Positions 32,898 through 44,084 of a stretch of 64,000 bases of DNA are shown piece after piece. The notes beneath the pieces are model-generated. The model was not told the DNA's origin, did not search any database, and was given only the letters and a program-made list of their open reading frames with translations. Where the stretch lies: NCBI GenBank assembly GCA_021018995.1, contig CM037586.1, positions 150,144,060 to 150,208,059 on the forward strand, in the 5' to 3' direction. Origin of the DNA: Chloranthus sessilifolius (Eukaryota > Streptophyta > Magnoliopsida > Chloranthales > Chloranthaceae). The translations under genes and the position numbers were made by a program. Positions within the stretch are counted from its first letter, which is position 1, and each line of letters begins with the position of its first letter.

Positions 32898-33332
32898 TTA
32901 GGGCTGTCAATGGGTCGAGTTGGGTTTAGTTGGACAAAAATTTTGGCTGCCCAACAGGTAAAGGGCAAATGCCCGATCGGACCCGATCTGATGGATCAAG
33001 GGTACATGTCCAACGCTCGACCTGGAAACCCGACCCAGTCTAATTAAAAACCTCTTATTTTTCTTGAATTTATTGATAAAATATTGGGACTCGTAGAGTC
33101 AACCCAACCCGACCTTTGAGCCGGACTCAACTCGGAGGTCTGGTTGGATGCTTCATGCACAACTTGACCTATGGGTAAAATTTATGTGCTCACCCGTAGA
33201 AAAATCCGGATTGAGCTGGTCCGGTATCATATCGTTTTTTTTTTCTTCTTTGTTTTGATAGTTAATTGGGGTGACACTTCCACATTAGATCCGAGTTTGG
33301 CCAAGTGATCAGCACGTTGACAGCTCTATTAA
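32898..33332. mobile_element. hAT-like non-autonomous repeat with GGGTCGGGT motifs
   Basis: It begins TAGGGCTGTCAATGGGTCGA and ends with the near-complement TTGACAGCTCTA. The inside is rich in CGACCCGACC/GGTCGGGTTGGG motifs, as in common plant hAT MITEs. No 8 bp target duplication could be read. The related tract at 26600-26940 supports a repeat family. Confidence 0.45.
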
Positions 33333-34957
33333 CCGTGCACCGGTCATAGTAGCGCAGATGAAGCTGTACATGTGCATCACGAGCGCTATATCCACCAAGC
33401 TAGCCATGAGGTATTGGCCCACTCATGCGAATGCCTAATGTTTGACGCTCTACTGAGTGGCCACAGACCCCCGCTACTACTCATGGATCGTGCTAAATAA
33501 AGCCCTTATTTCTTAATAGAAGTAGAAGACATGCAACAACACACCGGGTACCTCATATTGACTGAAATAAGGCCAACTTCAACTCGACTGGAGGAGAGGG
33601 CTGCGCTGATGGTGTGTCACATGACACCATGCGGCCTAAAACTGGGATGCTGAGTGTTATCTCTCAATCAGATGGTGAGGAGAGTCAATATCATTATCTT
33701 TTAGAAGTAGGAAAAATAATATATGCCCAACCCACAACTAAAAGCCTAAAAGTAAAGCAAATAAATAAGATAAAATGCTTAACTCTTTAAAAAGTACACT
33801 GTTATGTTCACTTATTGGGCACGTTTGAATGCCCGTAAGATGGCGAACTTACATGTTAAGTGGCCATTTTATGAGACGTTGACCGTGGGTATCTATTTGA
33901 GAAACTTTGAGTGAAACATGTTAAAACAACTTTTTCAACGACAAGTAGCCGAAATGAGATACGAGTCTCCACCCTCGTATTGCCAAATAACCACACATTA
34001 AGGATTTTGACGTGTTTAGTGACAATTCAAACGCGTTCACAAAAGTTTACGGTGGGCATATTTGATGGGCGATGCGTTTTGGGGCACGCGTCATTACGCA
34101 TCACAACGAGGTGATACGAGGGGTGCTGCTCGTATCCCATTTCGGTAATCTTAAGCTGAAAAAGCAACCAAAACACGTTATCTCTTGCTTTATCAAATAA
34201 AGTTCTACAGTCAATGCCACAGTTATAATTGTAAAACGCCTTTCAAAATGCAATCAAATGTGCCTGTTGTGACAGCTTAGCGTGTTAAGCCCTTTACCGG
34301 CCTTACATGTAATATCGTGTTAATGTGTTGTGGGGTAACGGGCTTTCAAACGTGCCCATTAAGTTAAGTGATACATATTTCTGTGTATTATGTCAAGTGG
34401 TACACGTTTTTGAGCAATTTAAATAATTAAAATATGCTCTAAAGTAGATGGTGTTTTAATTTTTTTAACGGCGGAAATTAAAGTGGACCAACCAAATGGT
34501 TGGAATCTTTTCCATAGACCTTAGATGTTTTTTTAAAATCCTTTAATGGGGGTAATTTTTAATTAAAACACGTGTCAATGATAAGTTGTTCGTTGAACAA
34601 TTTTAATTAATCAAACATCAGCGTCGCTCTCAGTAGCCCAAAAGGTAAACAATCATAGCCCCAGTATATCTCAAGGGCGTAAGAGTCCCTCTCAATAGAC
34701 AAATCATAAAGTATGTGAGTGACCATATTTAGGTTGACTTACGAAGAGCCTTTCAACTTTGTACGTTCCCTAAAAAGTTGAATTCCATGCTATGAGCGAA
34801 CAAATTTCCTTTGAAACGCACTGCTGGCCTAACCTAGCCGTTAGGAGCGCCTAGGAATCAAAGAAGCTTGGGGCTTTTATAGCGACTTTTTAAAAAAAAA
34901 GAGAACAAAAAAAAATATATATATATATATATATATGTTGGACTAGCTGGAACCTTT
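33333..34957. other. Stretch without recognised gene
   Basis: Short open frames only (for example 33911-34114) without family features. A TA microsatellite lies at about 34914-34937. It is unclassified intergenic sequence. Confidence 0.4.
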
Positions 34958-35074
34958 GACCTTGAGGTTGCTTAAAGAGGGACAGGGACGTGACGGACCA
35001 CCAACATTAATAAATGAAGGGTTTAACGGTATCCTAACGCAATGAAAGATTGACAATATTGCAACCTCAAGGTC
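34958..35074. repeat. Inverted repeat GACCTTGAGGTTGC / GCAACCTCAAGGTC
   Basis: A perfect 14 bp arm pair separated by about 90 bp. The outer flanks still pair loosely (GGACTAGCTGGAACC with AAGTCCAAGC). It may be a small MITE or a decayed SINE-like unit; not classified. Confidence 0.5.
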
Positions 35075-35142
35075 ACAAGTCCAAGCTGATATCACCTATT
35101 AATAAAAAAAAATATTGATATATGATGGCTAGCGTCGAAACT

Positions 35143-37853
35143 TGTAATGACCCCAAAATTCTGAGAACACCTTATTACTTTAGTATCCGTCCCTGGCACG
35201 AAAATTGAGATGAATTTAAAAATTTAGTAAAAAGAATATTAATATAGGGATTTTTAATTTGTAGGCGTGTGAAGTGATATGTCACTTACGACACAAATCC
35301 GAGATCCGATTTAGACCTGTGTAGAACGTTATCCATGTGAGTATGTGTGTGTGTGCTTAACGCCGGAGCAAAAGGCTTGAAAATAGAAATATCCTTAATA
35401 TTTCTATTTAGATGGCTTATAAGGGAAGGAAGATGATTAGAATCCCCTTCTCTATTCATTCTTGCTTCTTTTAAGCTATAGCTAAGATATTAGAGTTCTG
35501 AAGCTCTTTTGTAAAACTAGATTAGAGGAAACCTAGATTTGGGACAACTCGGCTTAGAATAGGATGGGGTCGATTTGAATACGTCGTATCTCATCTGGAA
35601 GAGTGTATTATCTCTGTGTGCTGACGCTGAGTCGCACATTTGCTATTACGGATCGCAAATGGCAATAAATCTAAGTCTGAATCTGAAATCCAGCTCGAGC
35701 CGCAATCTTCATGAACCAAGAAGCAGCTCTAAAAGGAGGTGAGTCATTAGGCTTTTGTAAGAGATTTACGGGTCATAATTATGTATTTAATGAGTGCTTG
35801 AATGATTCATGGAAAATTATAAAGGCTAGGGTTGAAATGGGTTTAAAATCAACTAACCTCATTAATGACAGATGTTGTCATTTCCGATCGATCAAATTGG
35901 ATATTTGATCGATAAAATCATAATCCGATCGATCAAATTTGGAATTTGATTGATCGAATTGTATAAGCCCCCTTTGAAATAGAAGGGTGAAATTTTTAGA
36001 AGTTCAGGCCCGATAAGATTGATCAATCAAATTGGTGATTTGATCGATCGAATTTGGAACTAAACGATCAAATTGAGAAGTGATCAATCAAGAGTGAACT
36101 GATCAATTAATTGAGAATTGATCGATCGAACTGTGAGATTGATCGATCAAATCGGAGATTTGATCGATTGAATTTTATAAATGACCTATAGAACAAGAGG
36201 CCTATTTTTCTGAAATTTTTGACTTGGAATATCTGATCGATCAAACATGAGGATTGGTCGATCAAAATAGTGATTCAATCGGTCAAATTGGAGATTGATC
36301 GATCGAATTTCCTCTGTTCTGTACTTGTAATGTTTTGAGTTTTGATCGATCAAATAGGAGAATTGATCGATCAACTTGTGAATTTGATCAATCAAATGAA
36401 GAATTGATCGATCAGATTTCCTCTGTTCTGGCTGTAGTGGATTAAGACATTTGATCGATCAAATGGAGGATTGATCGATCAGATGTGAATCCGATCAATA
36501 AAATAAGAAGATTGATCGATCGAATTTCCTGTTCTGTCTTGTTTTGATTTTTCGGGAAAAACATTGTTGGGCAGTGTACCAAACTCTGTTCTGACACTTC
36601 TGACAGTTAGTACACTATACGTATGGTCTAGGTCAAGACCAGGACACTTTAAAAAGCTTTGGATTGCTTAGAAAGACCTGATCTGAGATAGGGGAAATTC
36701 AACCTAACTTGTATCTAATTTTGACTGTATGATTTCCTAGCATCTGTATTTGATTTCTTCTATTTTAAAAGCATGCCTTGTATATGATAAAAGCTTTATT
36801 ATCTGATTCTGCCATCTGAAAAGCATGTCTTTATATGTATTGATTTAAAGTTCATGTGACGAATTCTCCTAACATGGGAGGATACCCACGACCGACACGG
36901 TAGAATATCCGTGTATCTAATTTGTAAACCCTTGGCATAAGTTACTCTCCCTTGAAGAGGCTTGATGCAATGATCTGCAATTGTTCATTGAATGACAATG
37001 GTCTGGGTTACCCATCGTCACACATATATCTATCACGTGCTATATTCACGGGAGTTACTTAAGTATAGAATTTAAGTCATTAAATACTATATGCATGCGT
37101 ATGAAAACTCTGAGATTATAGTCTGTTTCTGTTATTTTACATCTGTTCTGTTTTGTTATCCCACATCTGTTATGTTATATTATTCTACATCTGTCATTTG
37201 ATCATCTCTGGCTGCATTCTCTGATTTGGCGTCTGTTCTGAGTTATGTTCTGCAAACCATGCTTTACAATTTAGATACAATTTACTTAAGTTTCTTCTAT
37301 TGAGCTTAAATGGTAGCTCACCCTGTTTCTATATAATAGGTTATGAGGCTAGAGTTTTGGGTACTGAGAGCGATTCTGATTATCAGCTAGAGGCGGAAGC
37401 TGAGGCCGAGGAGGAGGACACTGATATTCCTGTTGATGAGTTCTATTAGTAGCTAGGATATTAGTTTTGTGTTTTGGGTTCTATACCTGTATTTTGGATT
37501 ATCTGTGTGCCTGGTGGCCACCTTTCAGTATTATTTATTATGGATGTTACTTATAGCTCTATACATTCTGTAGGAACCATTATTAGGAACCGTTGTTTTG
37601 AGTGATGGATGTCCATCACTAGTGGTTTTTCTTGGTTCTTTTTTGAGGATGTATATTCTTTTGATTTATACATATTGTTTTTGTTTCCTTCTTTCATTTT
37701 AGAGCCTTTTATGATGACTCAATCTGCCACCCTGGACACTGTCTACTCTGATTTCCTTTAGACGAGTAGACACTCTTTGATTTGTTCCGGGGATCATCCA
37801 GAGTATGATCCTGATGACACGAGTTTTCGGGTGCAAAAATTTGGGCTATCACA
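35143..37853 (+). mobile_element. Solo LTR C (chromovirus), 2.7 kb
   Basis: TGTAATGACCCC (35143) to GGGCTATCACA (37853), flanked by AAACT and CAACT (5 bp duplication with one mismatch). It has the family motif CTTCTATTGAGCTTAAATGG TAGCTCACC near 37297-37322, a donor-like GGAG|GTGAGT at 35739 (596 bp from the start) and a long self-complementary minisatellite. No internal domain, PBS or PPT adjoins it. Confidence 0.8.
35875..36530. repeat. Self-complementary minisatellite (TTGATCGATCAAAT type) in solo LTR C
   Basis: More than twenty units of GATCGATCAAATNGGAGATT kind, each carrying the palindrome TTGATCGATCAA or TCGATCGA, at about 18-22 bp spacing. The phrase GATTTCCTCTGTTCTG recurs between groups, which suggests a larger repeat unit as well. 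The strand could fold into many alternative hairpins. Confidence 0.9.
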
Positions 37854-38034
37854 CAACTTCTTAGATTTTTGGTGATTAACTTTGAATGGGTTTAATTTGG
37901 TTATTGATAAGTGATGGACCATCAATTTTGAATGATATTTCTTCTTTATCTTTCCTGTAACTGAAGTATGTTGTAGCATGGCAGAGGCAGCATTGAATAT
38001 TGAAGAGGATTTGAAGTGGATCTGAAGAGGACCT
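37854..38034. other. Short stretch between solo LTR C and element 2
   Basis: No gene. It joins the truncated left LTR of element 2, so the true right flank of solo LTR C is about 180 bp of unclassified sequence. Confidence 0.4.
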
Positions 38035-40111
38035 TAATGATATTTTTAATAAAACAACAAAACTACCCATACTCATAGCATATCATAATCAAACTGAAAG
38101 GGGCATAGTATAAAATGAAAAATACATAATACTTCTATTTTCTTATCTCTTTTCTTATTTTCTCATCAACTTAGCATACGTGACACATCGTAAGTATTAT
38201 TATTACTCCATGCGCCTACACAACGTATTTCGTATCTTATTTATCTTGTTTAAACGACCTGTGCCAGGATCGATGCTCGAGCCTATCATGTGAGATCCAC
38301 GTGTAGATAATCGCGTAACCTCCATATCATAATATAAACCACTATCCAGCCAGATGAGGTTGTCAGCATAGTAATCACAATGTCCCCTTAGTTCGAGACA
38401 AAGCAATAATGTCCTTAAAACCCGTCTTGGCTGTAGACATTAGATCCTTACGGTGGCTCGTAAGGTATGACACGTGTAGAAATTTAATTCATGTTTAGTT
38501 ATCCTTCACAGCGTATCTTAATATATTATATCATTATTCAGTTATGAGCTTAGGTCCCCTCCCTGATTTCATATTTTCGTAGGCTTAAGTCCCCACTTTC
38601 TTAACGTACATGTATCTTAACGTATTTATTTATCATCTTTACTTAAAACTTAGTTAGAATGTGCCACAGTGCGATACACTTCACAAATCACGGTTTTCAA
38701 GGAATAGATTCTATAGTAACCTGAATGTACTTCATATGACATCTCATACTACCATAGAGGATTGCATCCGTGTATGGACGTCTACATTCCAAGTTTTACA
38801 TGATCGTGAAAGAAGTCTCACCGTGACGAAAGCTTATATCTGTGTCATATCTTATTCTTAACTTATATGCATATACTCTATCGTGATTTTTTACATGATG
38901 AATGTCATATAATAATAGTAAACATACGTAAGAAGAAACTATACTTTATTTTATAATAGAGTTGAAAAGATACTTCATTAGGGTTAATTGTGTCTATGAA
39001 ACTTGGTGATTGATTGGTATAGCGATCAAACGTATTTTTAAATTCTAAAGGGGCACACGTGTCCATTCACGGGTTGTAGGAGCCTCAAAAAAGATAATGC
39101 ATGATAAGTGTTGAAAAACGTTACTGTTTGACCCCTTAAACTTTTAGATTTCTATCCGATGAAAATTATTTAATATATTTTGTATAGTTTTAGTGATTTA
39201 CAGGTCATGAGATTAGTTGAGCATAAAATAACTCAAGAGTTCAGAGAATAATGTCAAATCTGTGTAATTTTAGATCATCCAAAAGTTATCTCGACTTGCA
39301 GCTCAATTTTAACCTTTAAAACATCAGATTCGTTAAATTGCTATTTCAGATAAAGTTGTGAAGCTCATTCTTTTCTTTTCAATGCCATAAGAATCACATG
39401 AATCTGAATCCGAAGTAAAAAGTTGTGGCCAAAATATCGAGATTGTGTCTGTTGAAGAGCTTGGCTGAATTTTACGAAAATCTGGGAAAAACAATCCTAT
39501 CGATTTTGGACCAAATTTTTATGTTTTTAAGTCCCGAAATTAATTAGAATTGGAGAAAAAAATTGAGTTTTCTTTTAAGAAATAACTGAATAATTTAAGA
39601 TGAATTTAGAAGCACCCACTTGTTGAAGTGTGATTCGAATCCTACGATGATCTGGGTTGATGAAGATCGAATTCGAGAGATGATATGTCCGAGTCTTTTC
39701 GCGAGAAGTCCTTTCTTATGATAGATCGGTCACGGTAATGAGAAACTTTGATGGTAGAAGATTCTCTCATAAGATTCTCTCATAAGATCGAAAAATCGAT
39801 GGAGATCCGATGAGGAGTTGTGAAGGATGACACTGTCGGAGCTTTTGCAGAGAAGAGAGAATAGAGAGAGACAATTGAGAGAAAAAGTGAATATATTTTT
39901 AATTTTCTTTCTAAGTTAACTCTAATTAAGACTTTCCATACAATAATAAAATAGTAGTTTTTCCACCCAAATAAAATTCATACGTGATTTGAATAGCCTG
40001 AGAAAAGGTTTTGCTCCAGTGCTTTGAGTAAGAACCAAAGCAAATGGGATTCGCTCCTGAGTTGTTACATCTAATACCGTTAAATAAAGTCAAAAAATCT
40101 GGGTTGTTACA
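38035..40111 (-). repeat. 3' LTR of element 2 (U5 end truncated)
   Basis: Aligns with 47140-49538 of the 5' LTR, beginning near AATAAAACAACAAAACTACC at the left and ending GGGTTGTTACA at 40111. The first about 610 bp of the partner are missing. The donor-like CAACAA|GTGGGT is at 39619 (minus). Confidence 0.85.
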
Positions 40112-40295
40112 TTCTCTCCCCCTTATAATATTTTCGTCCTCGAAAATTACGTAAATGAGACAATGAGCTTGAGATACTTCTCCATAATCTCAGCTTATCA
40201 TCAAAAGTCAAAGATTCAACATTAATAAAAATCATCAGGGTCGTTACATTCTCCCCCTCTAAAAAAAAAAATTTATCCTCAAAAATTACGTACCG
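40112..40295 (-). repeat. PPT region of element 2, duplicated at 137 bp spacing
   Basis: GGGTTGTTACATTCTCTCCC at 40101 and GGGTCGTTACATTCTCCCCC at 40238 are each followed by a similar ATTTTCGTCCTCGAAAATTA CGTA-like segment. The copies carry both the last bases of the LTR and the polypurine tract (minus strand), so the LTR/PPT junction is present twice. Confidence 0.75.
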
Positions 40296-40704
40296 ATTAT
40301 TCAAAAAGCTCAAGATGGTTTTCTTTGATATCGTTTTCATTCTCACAGGTTGCCTCCTTTGACGTGTGATGTTGCTATTGGACCAACACAAATGTCATCG
40401 TTTTGTTCTTGAAGACTTGAACTTTCCAATCGAGAATCCTTATAGGTCTCGTTATGGTGGTGAGATCCTCCTTTATATCGATGGGTTCGATTTCCACAAT
40501 ATGTAATGGGTCATGGATATATCTCCTCAGCATTGATACGTGAAAAATATCATAGAGTCGCGTGTACTGCGGCGGTAGAGTGACTTTATATGCAACCTCG
40601 CCCACACGCTTTTTGACTTCGAAATCTAGGGCTTAGCTTCCCTCATTTCCAAAGCGCATAACTCTTTTGGTCGGGGAGACGTGAATGAATACTCATTCGT
40701 CAAT
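40296..40704 (-). pseudogene. Element 2 integrase C-terminus and chromodomain
   Basis: After the intron acceptor at 40705 the frame reads IDE-stop-VFIHVSPTKRVMRFGNEG, then GEVAYKVTLPPQYTRLYDIF, HVSMLRRYIHDP and ILDWKVQVFKNKTMTFVLVQ. A TAG follows where element 1 has Trp, and then HHTSKEATCENENDIKENH continues the chromodomain. A few bases are lost in the GPY block. It matches element 1's 7967-8386 residue for residue with drift. Confidence 0.85.
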
Positions 40705-41090
40705 CTATTTGTAACATCCCAAAAATTTTGACCTTTGAACAATATGCCTCTATGTGCGTGCCCAACTGGTCACATACTCGACATTGTGAATTAATTAAAT
40801 AAATTATTTTGGGCTAGGTCTTAATTGAAAAATGCTGCTTTAGATTGTGTGTGGGTCATTAGATGGTTTCATGTACACCAAGCTTCAATGTGTTAGCTCT
40901 ATACCGAACCCGATTGATAAGTAGTTTGGGGTGGACAAGCCCTACACCGAATTAGAAGATCATTTTATTGTAGATAACACCCTAACTAAGTATATCCGTT
41001 TCACTTAGAATCTAGTCCTTTGAATAATAACTAATATCCAAGGATAAGTGTATGTGCTTCACATAGGAACCAGCCCCCTTTTTATATAAA

Positions 41091-41100
41091 GTCAAAAGCT
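41091..41100 (+). promoter_or_regulatory. TATA box of solo LTR E
   Basis: TTTATATAAA, about 380 bp inside the LTR, followed at 60-100 bp by an AGAGAGAGAAAGAGAAGAGG-type purine leader. The same TATA-then-GA/CT-leader order is seen in solo LTRs B (29965), outer F (52541) and inner F (53703). Confidence 0.6.
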
Positions 41101-41474
41101 TCCTTTGGAAGTTACAACTGGTTGCAAAATTTGGAGGTTTTGGGTGTTTTTAGAGAGCTTAGAGAGAGAAAGAGAAGAGGAAGGAGCAAGCCTTTGGGTT
41201 TCGGTCGATTTCCCCTTGTTTCTTCTTCAATCAATCACTACAGGGGAATGCCGATTCGACCCGACTGCGATCAAATGGCTTGAGAACACGCTCCAGCTTG
41301 GACGTGAGCACATGCATAGAGGAACCGATCATTTTAAGGTAAACATTTTATGTTAAGTTGTGATTAGTATATAGATTAGTCTTTGGTTAGCATATGGGTG
41401 AAAATTTTGAAGAATATGAGTTAAATTTGAAGAAAAAAAAATTGAGTTTGGGGAAGTTAAAACCCGAGTTTGGG

Positions 41475-41700
41475 CGAAATCTGATAAAACCGTTCGATCC
41501 AAATTAGTAACCGATCGAACGATTTTGTTAGGAGTGAAATCTGAAGGCTTTTGAATGAAATCATTTGATCGATTTTGAAAATCGTTCGATCGATTTTGAA
41601 AATTGTTCAATCAGTTTAAAAAAACCGTTTGAACGAAATAAGTAACCGTTTGATCGATTTTGAAAATCGTTCGATCGATTTTGTCTGAGCATGTCGACAC
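41475..41700. repeat. Self-complementary minisatellite (GTTCGATCGATTTTGAAAAT type) in solo LTR E
   Basis: Repeated CGTTCGATCGATTTTGAAAA units with the palindromes TCGATCGA and ACCGATCGAACG. It occupies the same relative place in the LTR as the blocks in solo LTRs C, F and G and in element 1, but its unit is different. Confidence 0.85.
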
Positions 41701-42619
41701 TACTTTGGTATTTGATTGTAACTTTCTGCTCCGATCTCCGATTGCTGTGATTCTTATAGTGTTAGAAAGAAGATAGAAAGCTATACAACTTTTATGAATT
41801 GACAAACTTGTGAATCAATCATTTTAAAGGTCAAAATTGAGTGAGAATTTGGTTCAGGTTTCGAGTTAGCATGTTTTGACTGAATATCAAAATGGCTTTG
41901 ATATTTTTGCCGTAACTTTCTACCCGAAACTCCGAATCATATGATTCTTGAGAAGTTGGAAAGATAACAGCTATATCTACAATTTTTGTGATTTGACCAA
42001 CTCTTGAATCCAAATTTTAAATGGTCTAAATTTGAGAGGAAAGTTGCATCAAACTCTAGGTTAGCACAAACTTGTCCGTTTCTGCTTCATTTTGAGAAAA
42101 TACTTATATATGTCTAAGTTATTAGTGATTAGAGTTTATCCTTAATACATCATCATATATTTGTGATGTAGATTAAGGGCAGGATTCTATCGATATGGCT
42201 TAGCTTGGCTTAGCGCGACTTCAAGGTTAAGGTGGGGAAATTCCAATACACGTTTGCATTTTTATTTGATTTCATAGATGTTTGATATGATCGAATGAAA
42301 TGTGATTTGAATCATGATTTGAATTTTAAATTCCGAATTTTGTCAATTTTGAATATGATTTTTGAGCTTTGACTTTTGAACCCCAAATGTCATGAAGAAC
42401 TTCGAATCTTTCGAATCTATGCTTTTAGAAATGGAAATTTGATGTTTGTTGAATCTATTTACATTTATATTTTTAAAACGCTTTCGATCATGAAGTATTT
42501 ATTTTCGTCTGAGTTTTTGAATGCATTGGACAATTAAATATGTATATGAACCTGAAAGTCATGTAAGAAAAACTGAATATGTAAGCTATGTAAGTAAATT
42601 GAACGTGTAAGCCTTGTCA

Positions 42620-43060
42620 TAATGTGGATCGTTATGGGAGGATTATAAGTGTGTCGTGGACCACTACGGGCGAATTATATGACATCATGGACCACTATGG
42701 GCAGATTATATGTGTATGTGTGGACCGCTATAGGCAGATTATATGGTACCTTGTGGGCCGCTAGGGCGAAATCGAACCGGTACGGTGCCTTACCGTGAAT
42801 CGAACCAACATGGCGGTTAAACCCATGAATCGAACCGGCACGACAGCTAACTGTGAATCAAACTGGTACGACAGTCTCCGTGAATCGAACTGGCACAGCA
42901 GTCTCCGTGAATCGAATCGGCACGACGGGATATCTGTGAATCGAACTGTGTAAACTATGGGACAATGTATAAGTAAGACAAGTAAGTGTGTGTGAATTGA
43001 ACTGACACGACAGTCTCCGTGAATCAAACCGGCACAACGGAATATCCGTGAATCTAATTG
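42620..43060. repeat. Two tandem minisatellites in solo LTR E
   Basis: First GGACCACTATGGGCAGATTA TATG units (about 42625-42760), then GTGAATCGAACCGGCACGAC NG units (about 42795-43055). Corresponding parts of the other LTRs carry other units, for example CTTGGACCGCTAAGGCGGGT TATTTGTA at 56890-57180. Confidence 0.85.
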
Positions 43061-44007
43061 TGTAACTAAGAATGTGTGGGACATTGTGTAAGCTAAGTAA
43101 GAATATGTGAGACTTGTAAGTAAAGTAAGGATTGTGTAAGACAAGTATGTAAGTAAAGTAAGAATGTGTAAGATATGTAAGTGAATGTGTAAATGCGTAA
43201 GTTATGTAAAAAATATATGAGGTGTGAGGGAATGTGATTTGAACTCAGTAAATCAAAGATAAGAAATATGTTTTTGATAAGAGATTAGTTTCGATTTTTA
43301 TAAGAAAATGTCTTTGAAATCAGTTTTGATGTTTATAAGGAAATGTCCTTGAATTAGTTGGCCTTTGAAATTAGTTTTGAATTTTGATAATGCCTTTGAA
43401 CTCAGATTCAGTTTGGATAAGAGAATGCCTTTGAACTCGGTTTTAGTTTTGATACGGAATGCCTTTGAAATTAGTTTTAGTTTTAATAAGAAAATGTTTT
43501 GATCTTGTCTTTGAATCTATGCATGTGATGAAATGTATATTGGTATTAGTTTTTTCCACTGAGCTTAGATGTTAGCTCACCCCGACTATACGTCACAGGT
43601 GTCGGTTTGAGGAAGGCCCAAACTACATACTTGAAGAAAAGAAGCTTCCGCATAAGGATTTGTATTCTGTTCTAGGATCATAGATTTAGTGTATCGTGGA
43701 CCTTTGGTAAGTTTGGGCTTGGTACGTTTGTGCTATTATACATGCATGGTACACTACTGTTGGTGATGGTTGGTCATCACTGGTGTTTATTTTGTTATGT
43801 ATATATTAGGTATTAGAACTGGAGATTTTTATTCATAACATATATAACATTGCTTTGATTTCTATATGCATATGGAACTACCAAGTATTCTGTATCAGAT
43901 TATGATCTACGATCTGGCAGTCCGGATTTTCCCTTTTGGTATTTGGTATTAGTTGAGAAAAAAAAAATGTCTCAAAATTTTAGGTTGGGAAAATCCGGGT
44001 TGTCACA

Positions 44008-44084
44008 TTGTTAAACAAATTTTACTGTTCAATCAAGAGCACAATTGTAATGAAATTTAAAGGTCAAAATTTTAAATGTGATAC
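44008..44084 (-). other. 5' part of element 2's pol intron
   Basis: Minus-strand coding text LEFE ends at GAG|GTATCACATTT (donor at 44084), the residue where element 1 has DFQ|GTAGTT. The AT-rich intron text runs to 44008, where solo LTR E begins. The rest of the intron, ending AATAG, is at 40705-40709 on the far side of the LTR. Confidence 0.72.

Larger units (their letters stand above)
40710..44007 (+). mobile_element. Solo LTR E (chromovirus) inserted in element 2's pol intron
   Basis: TGTAACATCCC (40710) to GGGTTGTCACA (44007), opposite in orientation to its host. TTTATATAAA at 41091 is a good TATA box. It is followed by a GA-rich leader, a donor-like TTTTAAG|GTAAAC (41339, 629 bp from the start) and an acceptor-like GTGATGTAG (42171). 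The family motif TTAGCTCACCCCGACTATAC GTCACAGG is at about 43572-43600. Flanks CTATT and TTGTT match only 3 of 5, but both differ by one transition from CTGTT (minus AACAG), which would have been the intron's acceptor. Confidence 0.82.

Noticed and set aside
32898-33332. Possible protein-coding region from its GC-rich composition
   Set aside because: Composition is due to GGGTCGGGTT repeat motifs; no long frame exists.
35875-36530. Regular repeats with spacers, CRISPR-like
   Set aside because: Units are palindromic, degenerate, spaced about 20 bp without conserved repeat/unique spacer alternation, and lie inside a plant LTR.
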